Assembly: GCF_014650775.1 (NCBI RefSeq)
Contig: NZ_BMVP01000012.1
Location: forward strand, 140,337 to 204,336
Source: Streptomyces cirratus
GTDB taxonomy: Bacteria > Actinomycetota > Actinomycetes > Streptomycetales > Streptomycetaceae
Direction: 5' to 3'
DNA: 64,000 nt
The stretch's first letter is position 1, and each line of letters begins with the position of its first letter. A program made the translations under genes and the position numbers. Under the pieces are notes generated by a model that saw only the letters and a list, made by a program, of their open reading frames with translations, was not told where the DNA came from and did no database searches. Positions 42,427-50,969 of this stretch are shown here, one piece after another.

Positions 42427-44190
42427 TCAACCGGGGATCGGGGTGGAGTAGAGGTCGTAGCTGATCTGGGTGCTGAACCGGAGCTGGACCTCGTGCCGGA
42501 TCCGGGTCTCGCACTCCGGCGGCAGGTCGGCGACCCGGGTTCCCAGCCGCCGGGCGATGCGGTGCAGCGCGGCGGCGGCCCAGCACGGGTCGGCGAGGAA
42601 CGGGTCGGAGCCGTAGCGGCCCTGGTCCCACAGCCCCAGCACGGCGGCCGCCGCCAGGAGCAGCGCGTACCGGTCCATGAGGGCGAACCTCGCGGGCTGC
42701 GCCGTGGACGCGGACCCGGCCGCCTCCAGCCGCAGGACCCGTCGGCGCACGTCACGCAGTTCCTCGACGAGCTGCCCGGCGAGGGTGCGCAGGGCGCGTT
42801 CGACGGGCCCGCTGCCTTCGATGCCCGCGGCGATCACCAGCATCGACGCGGTGAGGGAGTCCCTGCCGCAGGCCAGGCTCAGCCGGTCGGTGCGCAGCGG
42901 CGGCAGGTCGCCGCGGAGCCGGAACAGCCCGGCCGGCGCCTCGTCCTCGATGAACCACGAGCTGCGGGCCAGGCGCGGCATTTGCGGGATGACGGTGGCC
43001 TGGCAGGCGACGGTGCCGGCGTGGCCGAGGCTGAGCACGGGCACGTCCCGTACGTGCTTCTGGAAGATCCCGAGGGTTCCCTCGCGGGTGTAGAACCCGG
43101 AGCCGAGGACGATGGACAGGTCGTACATGGTCTCGGTGAGCACCCGCGGCAGCAGGTACTTGAGCGCCGCCGAGTAGACGCTGGTCTCGGCGGGCAGCAG
43201 GTGCAGGGCGCGGGTGGCGACGACGGCGAGGCTGTCGTACAGCAGCAGGCTGACGAAGGCGTTGGTCAGCGCGGCGCCGGTCCTGCCGTCGATCCCGCGG
43301 CCCTGCCAGCCGCCGGAGTTCTCCCGGTCGAAGCGGACGGCGGTGCGCAGGCTGGTGTCGAGCGCCGCGACGGCGGTCGCGGAGATCACCGTGCGGCTGA
43401 TCTGGAAGGACCGCAGGGCGGTCTCGATGCCGCTGCCCTCGGGCCCGAGCAGGGCGGACTCGGGCACCGGGCAGTCGTCGAACTCGACGCCGGCCCAGCG
43501 GCAGCCGCGCAGCCCCACGTTGGTGCGGCGGGCGGCGACCGCGGTGCGGGTGTCCGACAGCTGCTCGGGGTCCAGCAGCAGCACCGAGTGGCTGCGGCTG
43601 CCGGGGGCCGGGTCGGTACGGCAGAACAGGACCAGCGCGCCGGCCCGTTGCAGGTTGTTGACCAGCGGCTTGCCGCCCCTGATCAGGTAGCCGCGCGGAC
43701 CGCGGCGGGCGGTGACCTGGCTGCGTACGTAGTCGTTGCTGTGGGCGGTCTCGTGCTGGGCGATGGCCGCCTTGCCGCCGCCGCGCAGCAGTGCGGCGAG
43801 CCGGTGCCGCTGGCGGGAAGTCCCGGCGGCCCACACGTCGGAGGCCGCCATGAAGGTGGTCATGCCGTGGCCCATGGCCAGGCCCACGTCCCGGCGGAGC
43901 ACCGGGCGCATGATCCTGACCAGGGTGTCCATGCCGTCGAGGCGCCCGCCGAGGGCGCGCGGCACGTACTCGTCGGTGATGCGGAAGTCGTCGAGCAGCG
44001 CCTCGCCGGCGGCGAAGGGCACGGCGGCCCGGTCCGCTTCCAGCAGGGCGGTGTAGCCGACGGGGTTGGCCGGGTCGGAGGGGTCGCCGAACAGTGCCTC
44101 CAGCCGGGCGACGCGCTCGCGCACCGCGTGCTCCCGGTGGTGGGCCCCGCGGCCCTGCGCCACGGCCGGGTCGCCGAGCAGCGACGTCAC
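42427..44190 (-). CDS. acyl-CoA dehydrogenase-like flavoprotein
   Basis: A 587-residue protein with an acyl-CoA dehydrogenase core: AIAQHETAHSNDYVRSQVTA and GGKPLVNNLQRAGALVLFCR in the beta domain, GLRGCRWAGVEFDDCPVP, and a C-terminal helical domain. It is about 200 residues longer than ordinary members because of an added C-terminal helical part. I chose GTG 44190, whose GTGA overlaps the ligase stop. In lipopeptide clusters such as friulimicin, a dehydrogenase of this kind desaturates an acyl chain on an ACP next to an acyl-AMP ligase. The same role is inferred here. No electron-transfer partner is seen. Confidence 0.88.
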   Translation of the reverse strand: MTSLLGDPAVAQGRGAHHREHAVRERVARLEALFGDPSDPANPVGYTALLEADRAAVPFAAGEALLDDFRITDEYVPRALGGRLDGMDTLVRIMRPVLRRDVGLAMGHGMTTFMAASDVWAAGTSRQRHRLAALLRGGGKAAIAQHETAHSNDYVRSQVTARRGPRGYLIRGGKPLVNNLQRAGALVLFCRTDPAPGSRSHSVLLLDPEQLSDTRTAVAARRTNVGLRGCRWAGVEFDDCPVPESALLGPEGSGIETALRSFQISRTVISATAVAALDTSLRTAVRFDRENSGGWQGRGIDGRTGAALTNAFVSLLLYDSLAVVATRALHLLPAETSVYSAALKYLLPRVLTETMYDLSIVLGSGFYTREGTLGIFQKHVRDVPVLSLGHAGTVACQATVIPQMPRLARSSWFIEDEAPAGLFRLRGDLPPLRTDRLSLACGRDSLTASMLVIAAGIEGSGPVERALRTLAGQLVEELRDVRRRVLRLEAAGSASTAQPARFALMDRYALLLAAAAVLGLWDQGRYGSDPFLADPCWAAAALHRIARRLGTRVADLPPECETRIRHEVQLRFSTQISYDLYSTPIPG

Positions 44191-45998
44191 CAACGCCGGC
44201 CTCCGTCGGCTCCTTCCGGCCGCAGCAGGTCCTCGCCGAACAGCGCGTCGTCGGCGCGGGCCAGGGCCCGTACGTCCGGGGTGAGGACCTCGTACTCGCC
44301 GCGCACCACGCCGTCGAGGAAGAGGGTGCGCATCAGGGTGCGCTGCACCTTGCCGCTGCTGGTGCGGCGTACGGCGCCGGGCCGGACCAGCAGCACGTTG
44401 CCGGCCGGGATCTCGAACTCCTTGCCGATGAGGGCCTGGATCTTCTGCGCGACGGTGCGCAGCTCGGCGGAGCCGGCGCCCCGCACCTCCTGGATGAGGA
44501 CGAGGTGTTCGCGGCCCGCGTCCACGGAGAACGCGGCGCCCACGCCGAAGGTCAGGGCGGGACTGACGGTCCGGGCCGCCCACTCGATGTCCTGCGGGTA
44601 GACGTTGCGGCCGTTGATGATGATGACTTCCTTGAGGCGTCCGGTGACGTACAGCTCGCCGTCGTCGAACATGCCGAGGTCGCCGGTGCGCAGGAAGCCG
44701 CTCTCCTCGTCGTTGAGGCTGGCGCGGAAGGTCCGGATGGTCTCGGTGGGCCGCTTCCAGTAGCCGCGGGCCACGCTGTAGCCGCGCAGCCAGATCTCAC
44801 CGACGGCGCCGGGCGGCAGCTCGTGGTGGGTCAGCGGGTCCACGATGCGCACCTCGATGTCGACCGGTCTGCCGCAGCCGACCAGCGTCTGCACGCGCTC
44901 CTCGGTGCCGGCTCCGGCGGCCCGGTCGCGCTCCAGGGCGCTCTTGTCGAAGTCCTTGCGCACGTGGGGGGTGCCGGGGGTGCCGCCGGAGACGACGAGG
45001 GTCGCCTCGGCGAGTCCGTAGCAGGGGCGCAGCGCCTCGGGCCGGAAGCCGGCGGGGGCGAACCGTGCGGCGAACTCGTCGAGGCTTTCGGGGCGGACGG
45101 GTTCGGCGCCGTTGAGGGCGAGGCGCCAGCGGGACAGGTCGAGCGCGGCGATCTGTTCGTCCTTGACGCGGCGCACGCACAGGTCGTAGCAGAAGTTGGG
45201 GCCGCCGCCGACGGTGACGCCGTACTCGTCGATGGCCTGGAGCCAGCGCAGGGGCCGCTTGACGAAGGACAGCGGGGTCACCTGGACGCTGTGCGTACCC
45301 AGCCAGACGGGGTGCAGGAGGTGCGCGACGAGGCCCATGTCGTGGAAGTACGGCAACCAGCTGCCGAAGCGGTCCTCGCGGGTGGTGCGGAGCAGCTTCT
45401 GCAGGGCCGCCTGGTTGGCGAGCAGGTTGCGGTGGGTGACGGTCACGCCGCGCGGTTCGGAGACCGAGCCGGAGGTGTACTGGAGGAAGGCGTAGTCGTC
45501 CTGGCGCACGGTGACGGGGCGCCAGGCGTCGGCGTCACCGATGGCGGGGACGTCGCTGACCACGCAGGCCGCGTCGGGGCGGGAGTTGCGGGCGAGCCAG
45601 AGGGCGACCTCGGGGGCTGCGGCCGTCTCGGTGAGGACGACCTTCGCGCCGGTGTCCTGGAGGACGGCGGTGGTGCGGTTGAGCCGCTTGTCGCGACCGG
45701 CCTCGCCGGGCAGGGGTACGGGGACGGCGACGGCGCCCGCGTAGAGGCAGCCGGCAAAGGCCTTGAGGAACTCGACGGTCGAGGAGTAGACCAGCAGGAC
45801 GGGCTGTTCCCCCACTCCGTACTCCTGGAGGCAGGCGGCGATCCGTCTCGCCTCCCGGTCCAGTTCGCCGTAGGTGAGGTGTTCGGCCACCGTTCCGCCG
45901 GCGGTGTCGCGGAGGAAGATGTGCACATCCTCGTCGGCGAGTTCCGCCGCCCGCGCGCGGAGCAGTTCGGTGAAGGTGGCGAAGCGTGACTCTGACAT
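44187..45998 (-). CDS. fatty acyl-AMP ligase (FAAL type)
   Basis: A 603-residue ANL enzyme of the FAAL branch. The ATP loop is LQYTSGSVSEPRGVTVTH; FHDMGLVAHLL and NFCYDLCVRR are typical FAAL blocks; the hinge reads GRLKEVIIINGRNVYPQDIE; and the late catalytic Lys is in RTSSGKVQRT. FAALs activate a free fatty acid as acyl-AMP and pass it to an ACP rather than to CoA. The start at 45998 (MSESRF) has GAGGGG 9 bases upstream; 46007 is too close to that site. It is the first gene of the eight-gene minus-strand operon and is divergent from a stand-alone acyltransferase. Confidence 0.95.
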   Translation of the reverse strand: MSESRFATFTELLRARAAELADEDVHIFLRDTAGGTVAEHLTYGELDREARRIAACLQEYGVGEQPVLLVYSSTVEFLKAFAGCLYAGAVAVPVPLPGEAGRDKRLNRTTAVLQDTGAKVVLTETAAAPEVALWLARNSRPDAACVVSDVPAIGDADAWRPVTVRQDDYAFLQYTSGSVSEPRGVTVTHRNLLANQAALQKLLRTTREDRFGSWLPYFHDMGLVAHLLHPVWLGTHSVQVTPLSFVKRPLRWLQAIDEYGVTVGGGPNFCYDLCVRRVKDEQIAALDLSRWRLALNGAEPVRPESLDEFAARFAPAGFRPEALRPCYGLAEATLVVSGGTPGTPHVRKDFDKSALERDRAAGAGTEERVQTLVGCGRPVDIEVRIVDPLTHHELPPGAVGEIWLRGYSVARGYWKRPTETIRTFRASLNDEESGFLRTGDLGMFDDGELYVTGRLKEVIIINGRNVYPQDIEWAARTVSPALTFGVGAAFSVDAGREHLVLIQEVRGAGSAELRTVAQKIQALIGKEFEIPAGNVLLVRPGAVRRTSSGKVQRTLMRTLFLDGVVRGEYEVLTPDVRALARADDALFGEDLLRPEGADGGRRW

Positions 45999-46153
45999 CC
46001 GCGGCATCCCCTCGCGTCTGCGGGCCCCCGTGGGTGGCGGACCTCGTCTTCGCGCCGATGGTCCCCGTACGTCCTTAAGGGGCGCTTGCGCGCGTCGCAC
46101 TCAGGGGGTGGCAGGGGTGCGCGCGGCCGGGGGGCGGGCGGGAGGCTCGGGGC

Positions 46154-47140
46154 ATGAACACCAACACCGACAACGGCGCCGACGCCGGAGCCCCGCAGCC
46201 GTCGGCCCTGGTCTTTCCCGGGATGCAGCCGACCGCTTTCTCCGAGGTCGCGAAGTTCATGCTGGTCAACCCGTATGCGCGTGAGCTGTACGCGATCGCG
46301 GACGAGGTGCTCGGCTACCGGCTGGCCGACCGCTACCAGCAGACGGAGGGCGACTATTCCCTGTACGGGCAGATCTCGTTCGTCGTGAACTGCCTGGCGC
46401 TGGCGCGCTGGGCAGCGGACCGGCTGGACGTCACACCTGCCTTCGTCACGGGTCCCAGCTTCGGCGCGCGGGCCGCCGCCGTGCACTGCGGGGTGCTCGA
46501 ATTCCCCGACGCGGTACGGATGACGGCGCGGCTGGCGACCGTGATGGACGAGTACTTCGAGCGGGAGCACCCGGCCCTGGTGACCCAGTCGATCGCGCGG
46601 GTACCGCAGGAGAAGGTGGAGCTGCTGCGACGGGAACTCGACGAGCGGGGCGAGTGGAGCGACGTCTCCTGCGTCGTCGACCACGACTTCACGATGCTGA
46701 CGGTCCACGAGTCGGTATTGGACTGGCTCCAGCGGCGGATCCGGTCGCTGGGCGGGATGTCGATGTACACGATGAAGCCGCCCATGCACTCGTACCTCTT
46801 CGGCGGCCTGCGGGACCGGGTGGACGCGGAGGTCTTCGACGGCCTGACCTGGTCCGAGCCCCGGCTGCCGGTGGTCGCCGACCAGGACGGCCGGGTGGTG
46901 ACCACCGGCGAGGGCGTGCGCGGGATGCTGCTGGACGGTTTCGTGCGGACGGTGCGCTGGCCCGCTGTGGTGGAGACCCTGTCGCGGGCGGGGGTGGGCC
47001 GGCTGTACGTGTCCGGGCAGGACGGGCTGTTCACCCGGGTGGCCTGCACCACGCGCGCCTTCGAGGTGGTGCCGATGACGCCCCGTTCCGCGATGCGGCC
47101 GGCGCCGCGCCGGATGCCGGTGGCGGCAGCAGCCGCTTGA
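46154..47140 (+). CDS. stand-alone acyltransferase (FabD-fold) with altered motifs
   Basis: A 328-residue protein of the FabD/PKS-AT fold. ALVFPGMQPTAFSEV starts the fold, the nucleophile motif is TGPSFGARAA in place of GHSxG, and the His is in KPPMHSYLF. By alignment with E. coli FabD (DAVRLVEMRGKFM against DAVRMTARLATVM), the Arg that holds the malonyl carboxylate is Leu. A dicarboxylic substrate is thus unlikely. VinK-type enzymes of macrolactam clusters, which move an aminoacyl chain between ACPs, have this kind of change, and the gene set nearby fits. GGGAGG precedes the start. It is divergent from the FAAL and convergent with the PQQ-propeller gene. Confidence 0.88.
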   Translation: MNTNTDNGADAGAPQPSALVFPGMQPTAFSEVAKFMLVNPYARELYAIADEVLGYRLADRYQQTEGDYSLYGQISFVVNCLALARWAADRLDVTPAFVTGPSFGARAAAVHCGVLEFPDAVRMTARLATVMDEYFEREHPALVTQSIARVPQEKVELLRRELDERGEWSDVSCVVDHDFTMLTVHESVLDWLQRRIRSLGGMSMYTMKPPMHSYLFGGLRDRVDAEVFDGLTWSEPRLPVVADQDGRVVTTGEGVRGMLLDGFVRTVRWPAVVETLSRAGVGRLYVSGQDGLFTRVACTTRAFEVVPMTPRSAMRPAPRRMPVAAAAA

Positions 47141-47162
47141 CGGTCCGACGTCCGGACGACGC

Positions 47163-47200
47163 CCGAAGGGGCCGGCGCCTCTCGGCACCGGCCCCTTCGG
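47163..47200. terminator. bidirectional terminator
   Basis: A 13-bp perfect stem (CCGAAGGGGCCGG) with a 12-base loop between the convergent acyltransferase and PQQ-propeller genes. Confidence 0.8.
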
Positions 47201-47221
47201 CGTTCCCTCGCGCCCGGGCTG

Positions 47222-48820
47222 CTACTTGCCGTCCACCGTGAAGGCGTAGAAGGTGCCGGAGGTCAGGCTGCCGGTGGTGCCGGCACCCTGGCTGAACCGG
47301 GCGTAGCCGTTGCCCCAGTAGACGGTGCCGTCGACGACGGCCGGGCCGGCGTTGGAGGAGTACGGCGCGTCGAACTCCCACAGGTACTTGCCGGTCGCCG
47401 CGTCCAGGGCGTACATCGCACCGCTGGTGGAGCCGCCGAAGACGACGCCGTTGGCAGTGGTCAGGGCGCCCCAGGCGAAGCCGTCGGTCTTGTCCTCGAC
47501 CTGCCACAGGATCCGGCCGGTCTGCGGGTCGAGTGCTGCGAAGGAACTGCGGCTGGTCGAGGTGCCGCCGGCCAGGGTGTACGGGATGCGGAAGAAGTTG
47601 GCCTCGGCGATGTAGATGCGCCGGTCGTCGTTGGCGGTGCCCCACTCGATACCGCCGATGTGGCCGCCGGGGCCGGCCGCCGCGCTCCAGACCACGTCGC
47701 CGGTGGTGGCGTCGAGGAGCCAGTACTCGCCGCTCTTCTCGCCCGCGCCGATCACCTTGCGGGAACGGCCGTCGGCCGCCTTGATCGTGAACAGGTGGGC
47801 GCCGTCGCCGAAGTCGTAGTCGTTGCCCGGGTTGGGCGGGCAGTTGTTGGGCGGGAAGCCGGGGATGCAGCCGGTGTTCCAGGCGTCGAAGCGGCCGGAG
47901 CCGGTGTGCCACTTGATGCGGCCGGTGGTCATGTCCAGCGCGAGCACCGAGTCGACGTAGTCGTCGGGCGCCAGGCACTGGCCGGGGGTGCCGCCGGCGC
48001 TCTGGCAGTCGCTGGCCGTCTTGGGCACCGTGTAGTTGTTGCCGGTGGTGAAGTACACCGTGTTGGTCGACGGGTCCAGGGCCGGGGTGCCCCAGACGGC
48101 CACGCCGCTGTAGCCGCCGGTCTTGCCGCCGTTGTCGGGGACCGTGTACTGGCGCCACAGCAGGTTGCCGGTGGCGGCGTCGAGGGCGTTCACACTGCCG
48201 CGGAACGTGCAGCACGGGTAGGCGGGGTCGAGGGCGCCCTCGGACTCGCGGGAGGAGACGCCCTGGTAGATCACGCCGTCGTGGACGACCGGCGACTGGG
48301 TCAGGACCGCCTTGTACTGCGAGTCGATCTGCTTGCTCCACACCAGGTTGCCGGTGGCCGCGTCGACCGACATCAGGACGGCCTTGTCCCAGTCGGCGAT
48401 GTACACCCGGCCGCCGACCACGGTGGGGCTGGAGCGGGAGACGGAGTTCGGGTTACCGGTGTAGTCGGACACCTTGCGCGACCAGATGGCGTGACCGGTC
48501 CTGGAGTCCACCTTGTGCAGGTAGCCGCCCCAGTCGGGGAAGTAGACCGCGCCGCCGGTCACCGCGGGCGTGGCGGACACGTCGCCATGGGTGGCGAACG
48601 TCCACTTGGCCTTGAGCCGGCCGACGTTCCACTTGTTGACCGTGTCTTCCTGCGGGTTGGACCGGCTGTTGCGGACGTCGTGGCCGCCGGTGGGCCATGC
48701 CGCCGCGAAGTACGCGGCGTTGGTGGGCTGCGTGGTGACGAGGGTCGCGGTCAGTGCCGCTATGGCGAGCAGGACGAACCTGCGGACCGCTCCCTGCCGA
48801 GACCAGGGTCTTGTGCGCAT
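47222..48820 (-). CDS. secreted PQQ-type beta-propeller protein
   Basis: A 532-residue protein with a signal peptide (GAVRRFVLLAIAALTATLV, cleavage near TNA) and repeated blades ending in AxDAATGxxxW (VNALDAATGNLLW, YALDAATGKYLW, SVDAATGNLVW), as in quinoprotein alcohol dehydrogenases and polyvinyl-alcohol-dehydrogenase-like proteins. A vicinal Cys pair (YPCCTFRG) recalls the disulfide of quinoprotein dehydrogenases. It acts outside the membrane, so it may oxidise the exported product or be unrelated to the pathway. It follows the adenylation-enzyme gene by 56 bases on the same strand, which suggests a joint transcript. Confidence 0.85.
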   Translation of the reverse strand: MRTRPWSRQGAVRRFVLLAIAALTATLVTTQPTNAAYFAAAWPTGGHDVRNSRSNPQEDTVNKWNVGRLKAKWTFATHGDVSATPAVTGGAVYFPDWGGYLHKVDSRTGHAIWSRKVSDYTGNPNSVSRSSPTVVGGRVYIADWDKAVLMSVDAATGNLVWSKQIDSQYKAVLTQSPVVHDGVIYQGVSSRESEGALDPAYPCCTFRGSVNALDAATGNLLWRQYTVPDNGGKTGGYSGVAVWGTPALDPSTNTVYFTTGNNYTVPKTASDCQSAGGTPGQCLAPDDYVDSVLALDMTTGRIKWHTGSGRFDAWNTGCIPGFPPNNCPPNPGNDYDFGDGAHLFTIKAADGRSRKVIGAGEKSGEYWLLDATTGDVVWSAAAGPGGHIGGIEWGTANDDRRIYIAEANFFRIPYTLAGGTSTSRSSFAALDPQTGRILWQVEDKTDGFAWGALTTANGVVFGGSTSGAMYALDAATGKYLWEFDAPYSSNAGPAVVDGTVYWGNGYARFSQGAGTTGSLTSGTFYAFTVDGK

Positions 48821-48876
48821 GGTGACTTCTTCTTCCGGGTGTTGACGGGTTCGGTGGTGGCCGGCCGTGGTGGGGT

Positions 48877-50481
48877 TCAGCCGACGGGGACGGGTTCGCC
48901 GTGCAGTGCGGCGGCCCGTGCGGTGAGCTCCAGCCGGTCGGTCTTCTTGTTGGTGTTGAGCGGGAACTCGGAGAGCCGGTGGTAGTGGCGCGGGATCAGC
49001 TGGGCGGGCAGCAGTCCGGCCAGGTCACGGTGGAACTCCTGCGGCGAGCGCTCCTCGCCCAGGTAGAAGGTGACGAGTTCGGTGCTGTTGGCGACGGGCA
49101 CGCCGACCACCACCGCGCCGGTCACCGGGGTGCCGGCGCGCAGCGCGTGCTCCACCTCGGCCAGTTCGACGCGGTAGCCCTGCACCTGTACCTGGGAGTC
49201 GGTGCGGCCCAGGTAGACCAGTTCGCCGCCGGCCAGCCGGCGTACGCGGTCGCCGGTGCGGTACCAGCGGGCCCCGTCGCGCTGGAGGTACTTGCCGAGG
49301 CCGTCCTCGGGGTCCAGGTACCCGGCGGACAACTGCGGCCCCGACAGCCACAGTTCACCCTCTTCGGCAGCGGGCCGGCCGTGCTCGTCGAGGAGGAGTT
49401 CCGCGTGGCCGTCGTGGAGCGTGCCGAGCGGGACCACGCCGTTGACGCCGAGCCGGGTGGATTCCTCGGGATCCCAGCGGTGGCGGTGGGTGGTGATGGT
49501 CATCTCGGTGGGCCCGTAGACGTTGACCACCGCCGAGTGGGGCGCCGCCTTCTGCCAGGCGTCGGTGTCCTGGAACTGGAGCGCCTCTCCTCCGAAGAAC
49601 GTCCAGCGCAGGGAGGGCATGCTGTCCGGCACGAGGCGCCCGGTGCGCCGGGACAGCGAGATCACGCTGGGGGCGGAGAACCAGACGGTGATGCCGTGCT
49701 CGGCCACGAAGCCGGGGAGGTCCCGGTAGGCGTGCGGGGACACGGAGACCAGCGGCGCGCCGGCCGCCCAGGCACACCACAGGTCGGAGACGGCCGAGTC
49801 CCAGTTCAGGTTCGCGGCCTGGGAGAAGACGTCCGCGGCGGTGAAGTCGTACCAGTCGTCCATCAGCGCGAAGTAGTGCGCCATGTTGCCGTGGGTCAGC
49901 CGCACGCCCTTGGGCCGGCCCGTGGACCCCGAGGTGAACAGGACGTAGGCCACGTCCTGCGGCGCGGCGGACCTGGGCGCCGCGAGCACCGTGTCCGGGC
50001 CGGTGGCCACCGGGCGCAGCCCGAGGGCCGCGAGGGCCTCCGCGCGGGCCGGGTCCGGGTGCGGCGCGAGGACGGGGAGTCCGGCGAGGCCCGCGAGTTC
50101 GGCGGGCAGCCGGCCCGAGGCCGCGCCGAGCAGGGCCGCTCCCTCCTCGTCGACGATCAGCGCGGACACCTCGGCGGCCGCGAGCATCGAGGCGATCTTC
50201 CCGGCCGGGAAGCCGGCGAGCAGGGGCACCGCGGGGAGCCCCGCGTACAGGCTCGCCAGGACGGCCACGTACGAGGTCACGCTGCGGCCCGCGACGATGC
50301 CGACGGCCTTCGGCGGCCCGCCCGGGGCGGCGAGCAGGGCGCCCGCCCAGGCCAGGGCCAGCCGGTGGGCCGTCGTGTAGTCGACGGTCTCCTTCCCGAC
50401 CCGCACCGCGACGCCGTGCGGCGATTTCTCCAGACCGCGCAGGAAACGAGCGTGCAGCGCGGTCCGCGCCAATGGTTCCAT
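48877..50481 (-). CDS. stand-alone amino-acid adenylation enzyme
   Basis: A 534-residue NRPS-type adenylation protein without a fused carrier domain. The ATP loop is FTSGSTGRPKGVRLTH; an Asp in LNWDSAVSDLW is at the usual amino-group-binding position; NVYGPTEMTITTH, YRTGDRVRR and the terminal Lys in NTNKKTDRLEL are all present. The start at 50481 has AAGGAGG. It is divergent from a discrete ACP gene, its likely acceptor. In vicenistatin-type pathways a second ligase (VinM type) adds a protecting amino acid to the beta-aminoacyl-ACP; this enzyme or the one at 55562 would fill each role. The amino acid cannot be read reliably by eye. Confidence 0.92.
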   Translation of the reverse strand: MEPLARTALHARFLRGLEKSPHGVAVRVGKETVDYTTAHRLALAWAGALLAAPGGPPKAVGIVAGRSVTSYVAVLASLYAGLPAVPLLAGFPAGKIASMLAAAEVSALIVDEEGAALLGAASGRLPAELAGLAGLPVLAPHPDPARAEALAALGLRPVATGPDTVLAAPRSAAPQDVAYVLFTSGSTGRPKGVRLTHGNMAHYFALMDDWYDFTAADVFSQAANLNWDSAVSDLWCAWAAGAPLVSVSPHAYRDLPGFVAEHGITVWFSAPSVISLSRRTGRLVPDSMPSLRWTFFGGEALQFQDTDAWQKAAPHSAVVNVYGPTEMTITTHRHRWDPEESTRLGVNGVVPLGTLHDGHAELLLDEHGRPAAEEGELWLSGPQLSAGYLDPEDGLGKYLQRDGARWYRTGDRVRRLAGGELVYLGRTDSQVQVQGYRVELAEVEHALRAGTPVTGAVVVGVPVANSTELVTFYLGEERSPQEFHRDLAGLLPAQLIPRHYHRLSEFPLNTNKKTDRLELTARAAALHGEPVPVG

Positions 50482-50559
50482 TACCGCTCCTCCTTGCCGG
50501 AATTACCGACAAGCTCTCGTCGGACAAAATCGGGAGAGCACACCGCGCCATTGTGCACG

Positions 50560-50583
50560 CATTTCCCGGGAACATTTCCCGGG
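50560..50583. promoter_or_regulatory. direct repeat in the adenylation enzyme / ACP promoter region
   Basis: CATTTCCCGGG occurs twice, 13 bases apart, in an AT-richer patch between the divergent genes. A looser third copy (ATTATTTCCCG) precedes the ACP start. A candidate operator. Confidence 0.45.
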
Positions 50584-50623
50584 CACATTGACACGCACCG
50601 GCGGCAGCAGCATTATTTCCCGT

Positions 50624-50893
50624 ATGCCAGAACTCGCGAATCACACCTGGGACGACGCTTTCGAAGCCGTCGTCCGTCCGTTCCTGCCCTACCTTTCACC
50701 GGGCGAGAAACTGACCGGTGACTCTCAACTCCGTGACCTGGGACTGGACTCCATGGGCACGGTCGAACTGCTCGCCGCACTGGAAAGCGCTTATGACGTG
50801 CGCTTCCTGGACGACGCCCTGAAACTGGAGAATTTCGCCAGTCCGGATGTGCTGTGGCGCACCCTGATGACCGAGACAGAATCCGCCGCGTGA
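50624..50893 (+). CDS. discrete acyl/aminoacyl carrier protein
   Basis: An 89-residue carrier protein with the site LRDLGLDSMGTVELLAALE and acidic helices. The start at 50624 has no clear ribosome site, so it may be poorly or specially translated, but the fold begins right there. It stands alone on the plus strand between two minus-strand genes, opposite a stand-alone adenylation enzyme. In macrolactam starter cassettes a single ACP (VinL type) carries the beta-amino acid through ligation and transfer; this is the best candidate. Confidence 0.92.
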   Translation: MPELANHTWDDAFEAVVRPFLPYLSPGEKLTGDSQLRDLGLDSMGTVELLAALESAYDVRFLDDALKLENFASPDVLWRTLMTETESAA

Positions 50894-50911
50894 CCTTTTC
50901 GATTTCCGCCA

Positions 50912-50942
50912 GGCCCGACCCGGGAACAATCCGAGTCGGGCC
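50912..50942. terminator. bidirectional terminator
   Basis: GGCCCGAC and GTCGGGCC form an 8-bp stem, with short T-rich tracts on each side, between the convergent ACP and aminotransferase genes. Confidence 0.6.
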
Positions 50943-50969
50943 CTTCACTTTTGCCGGGACGCGACGGGT

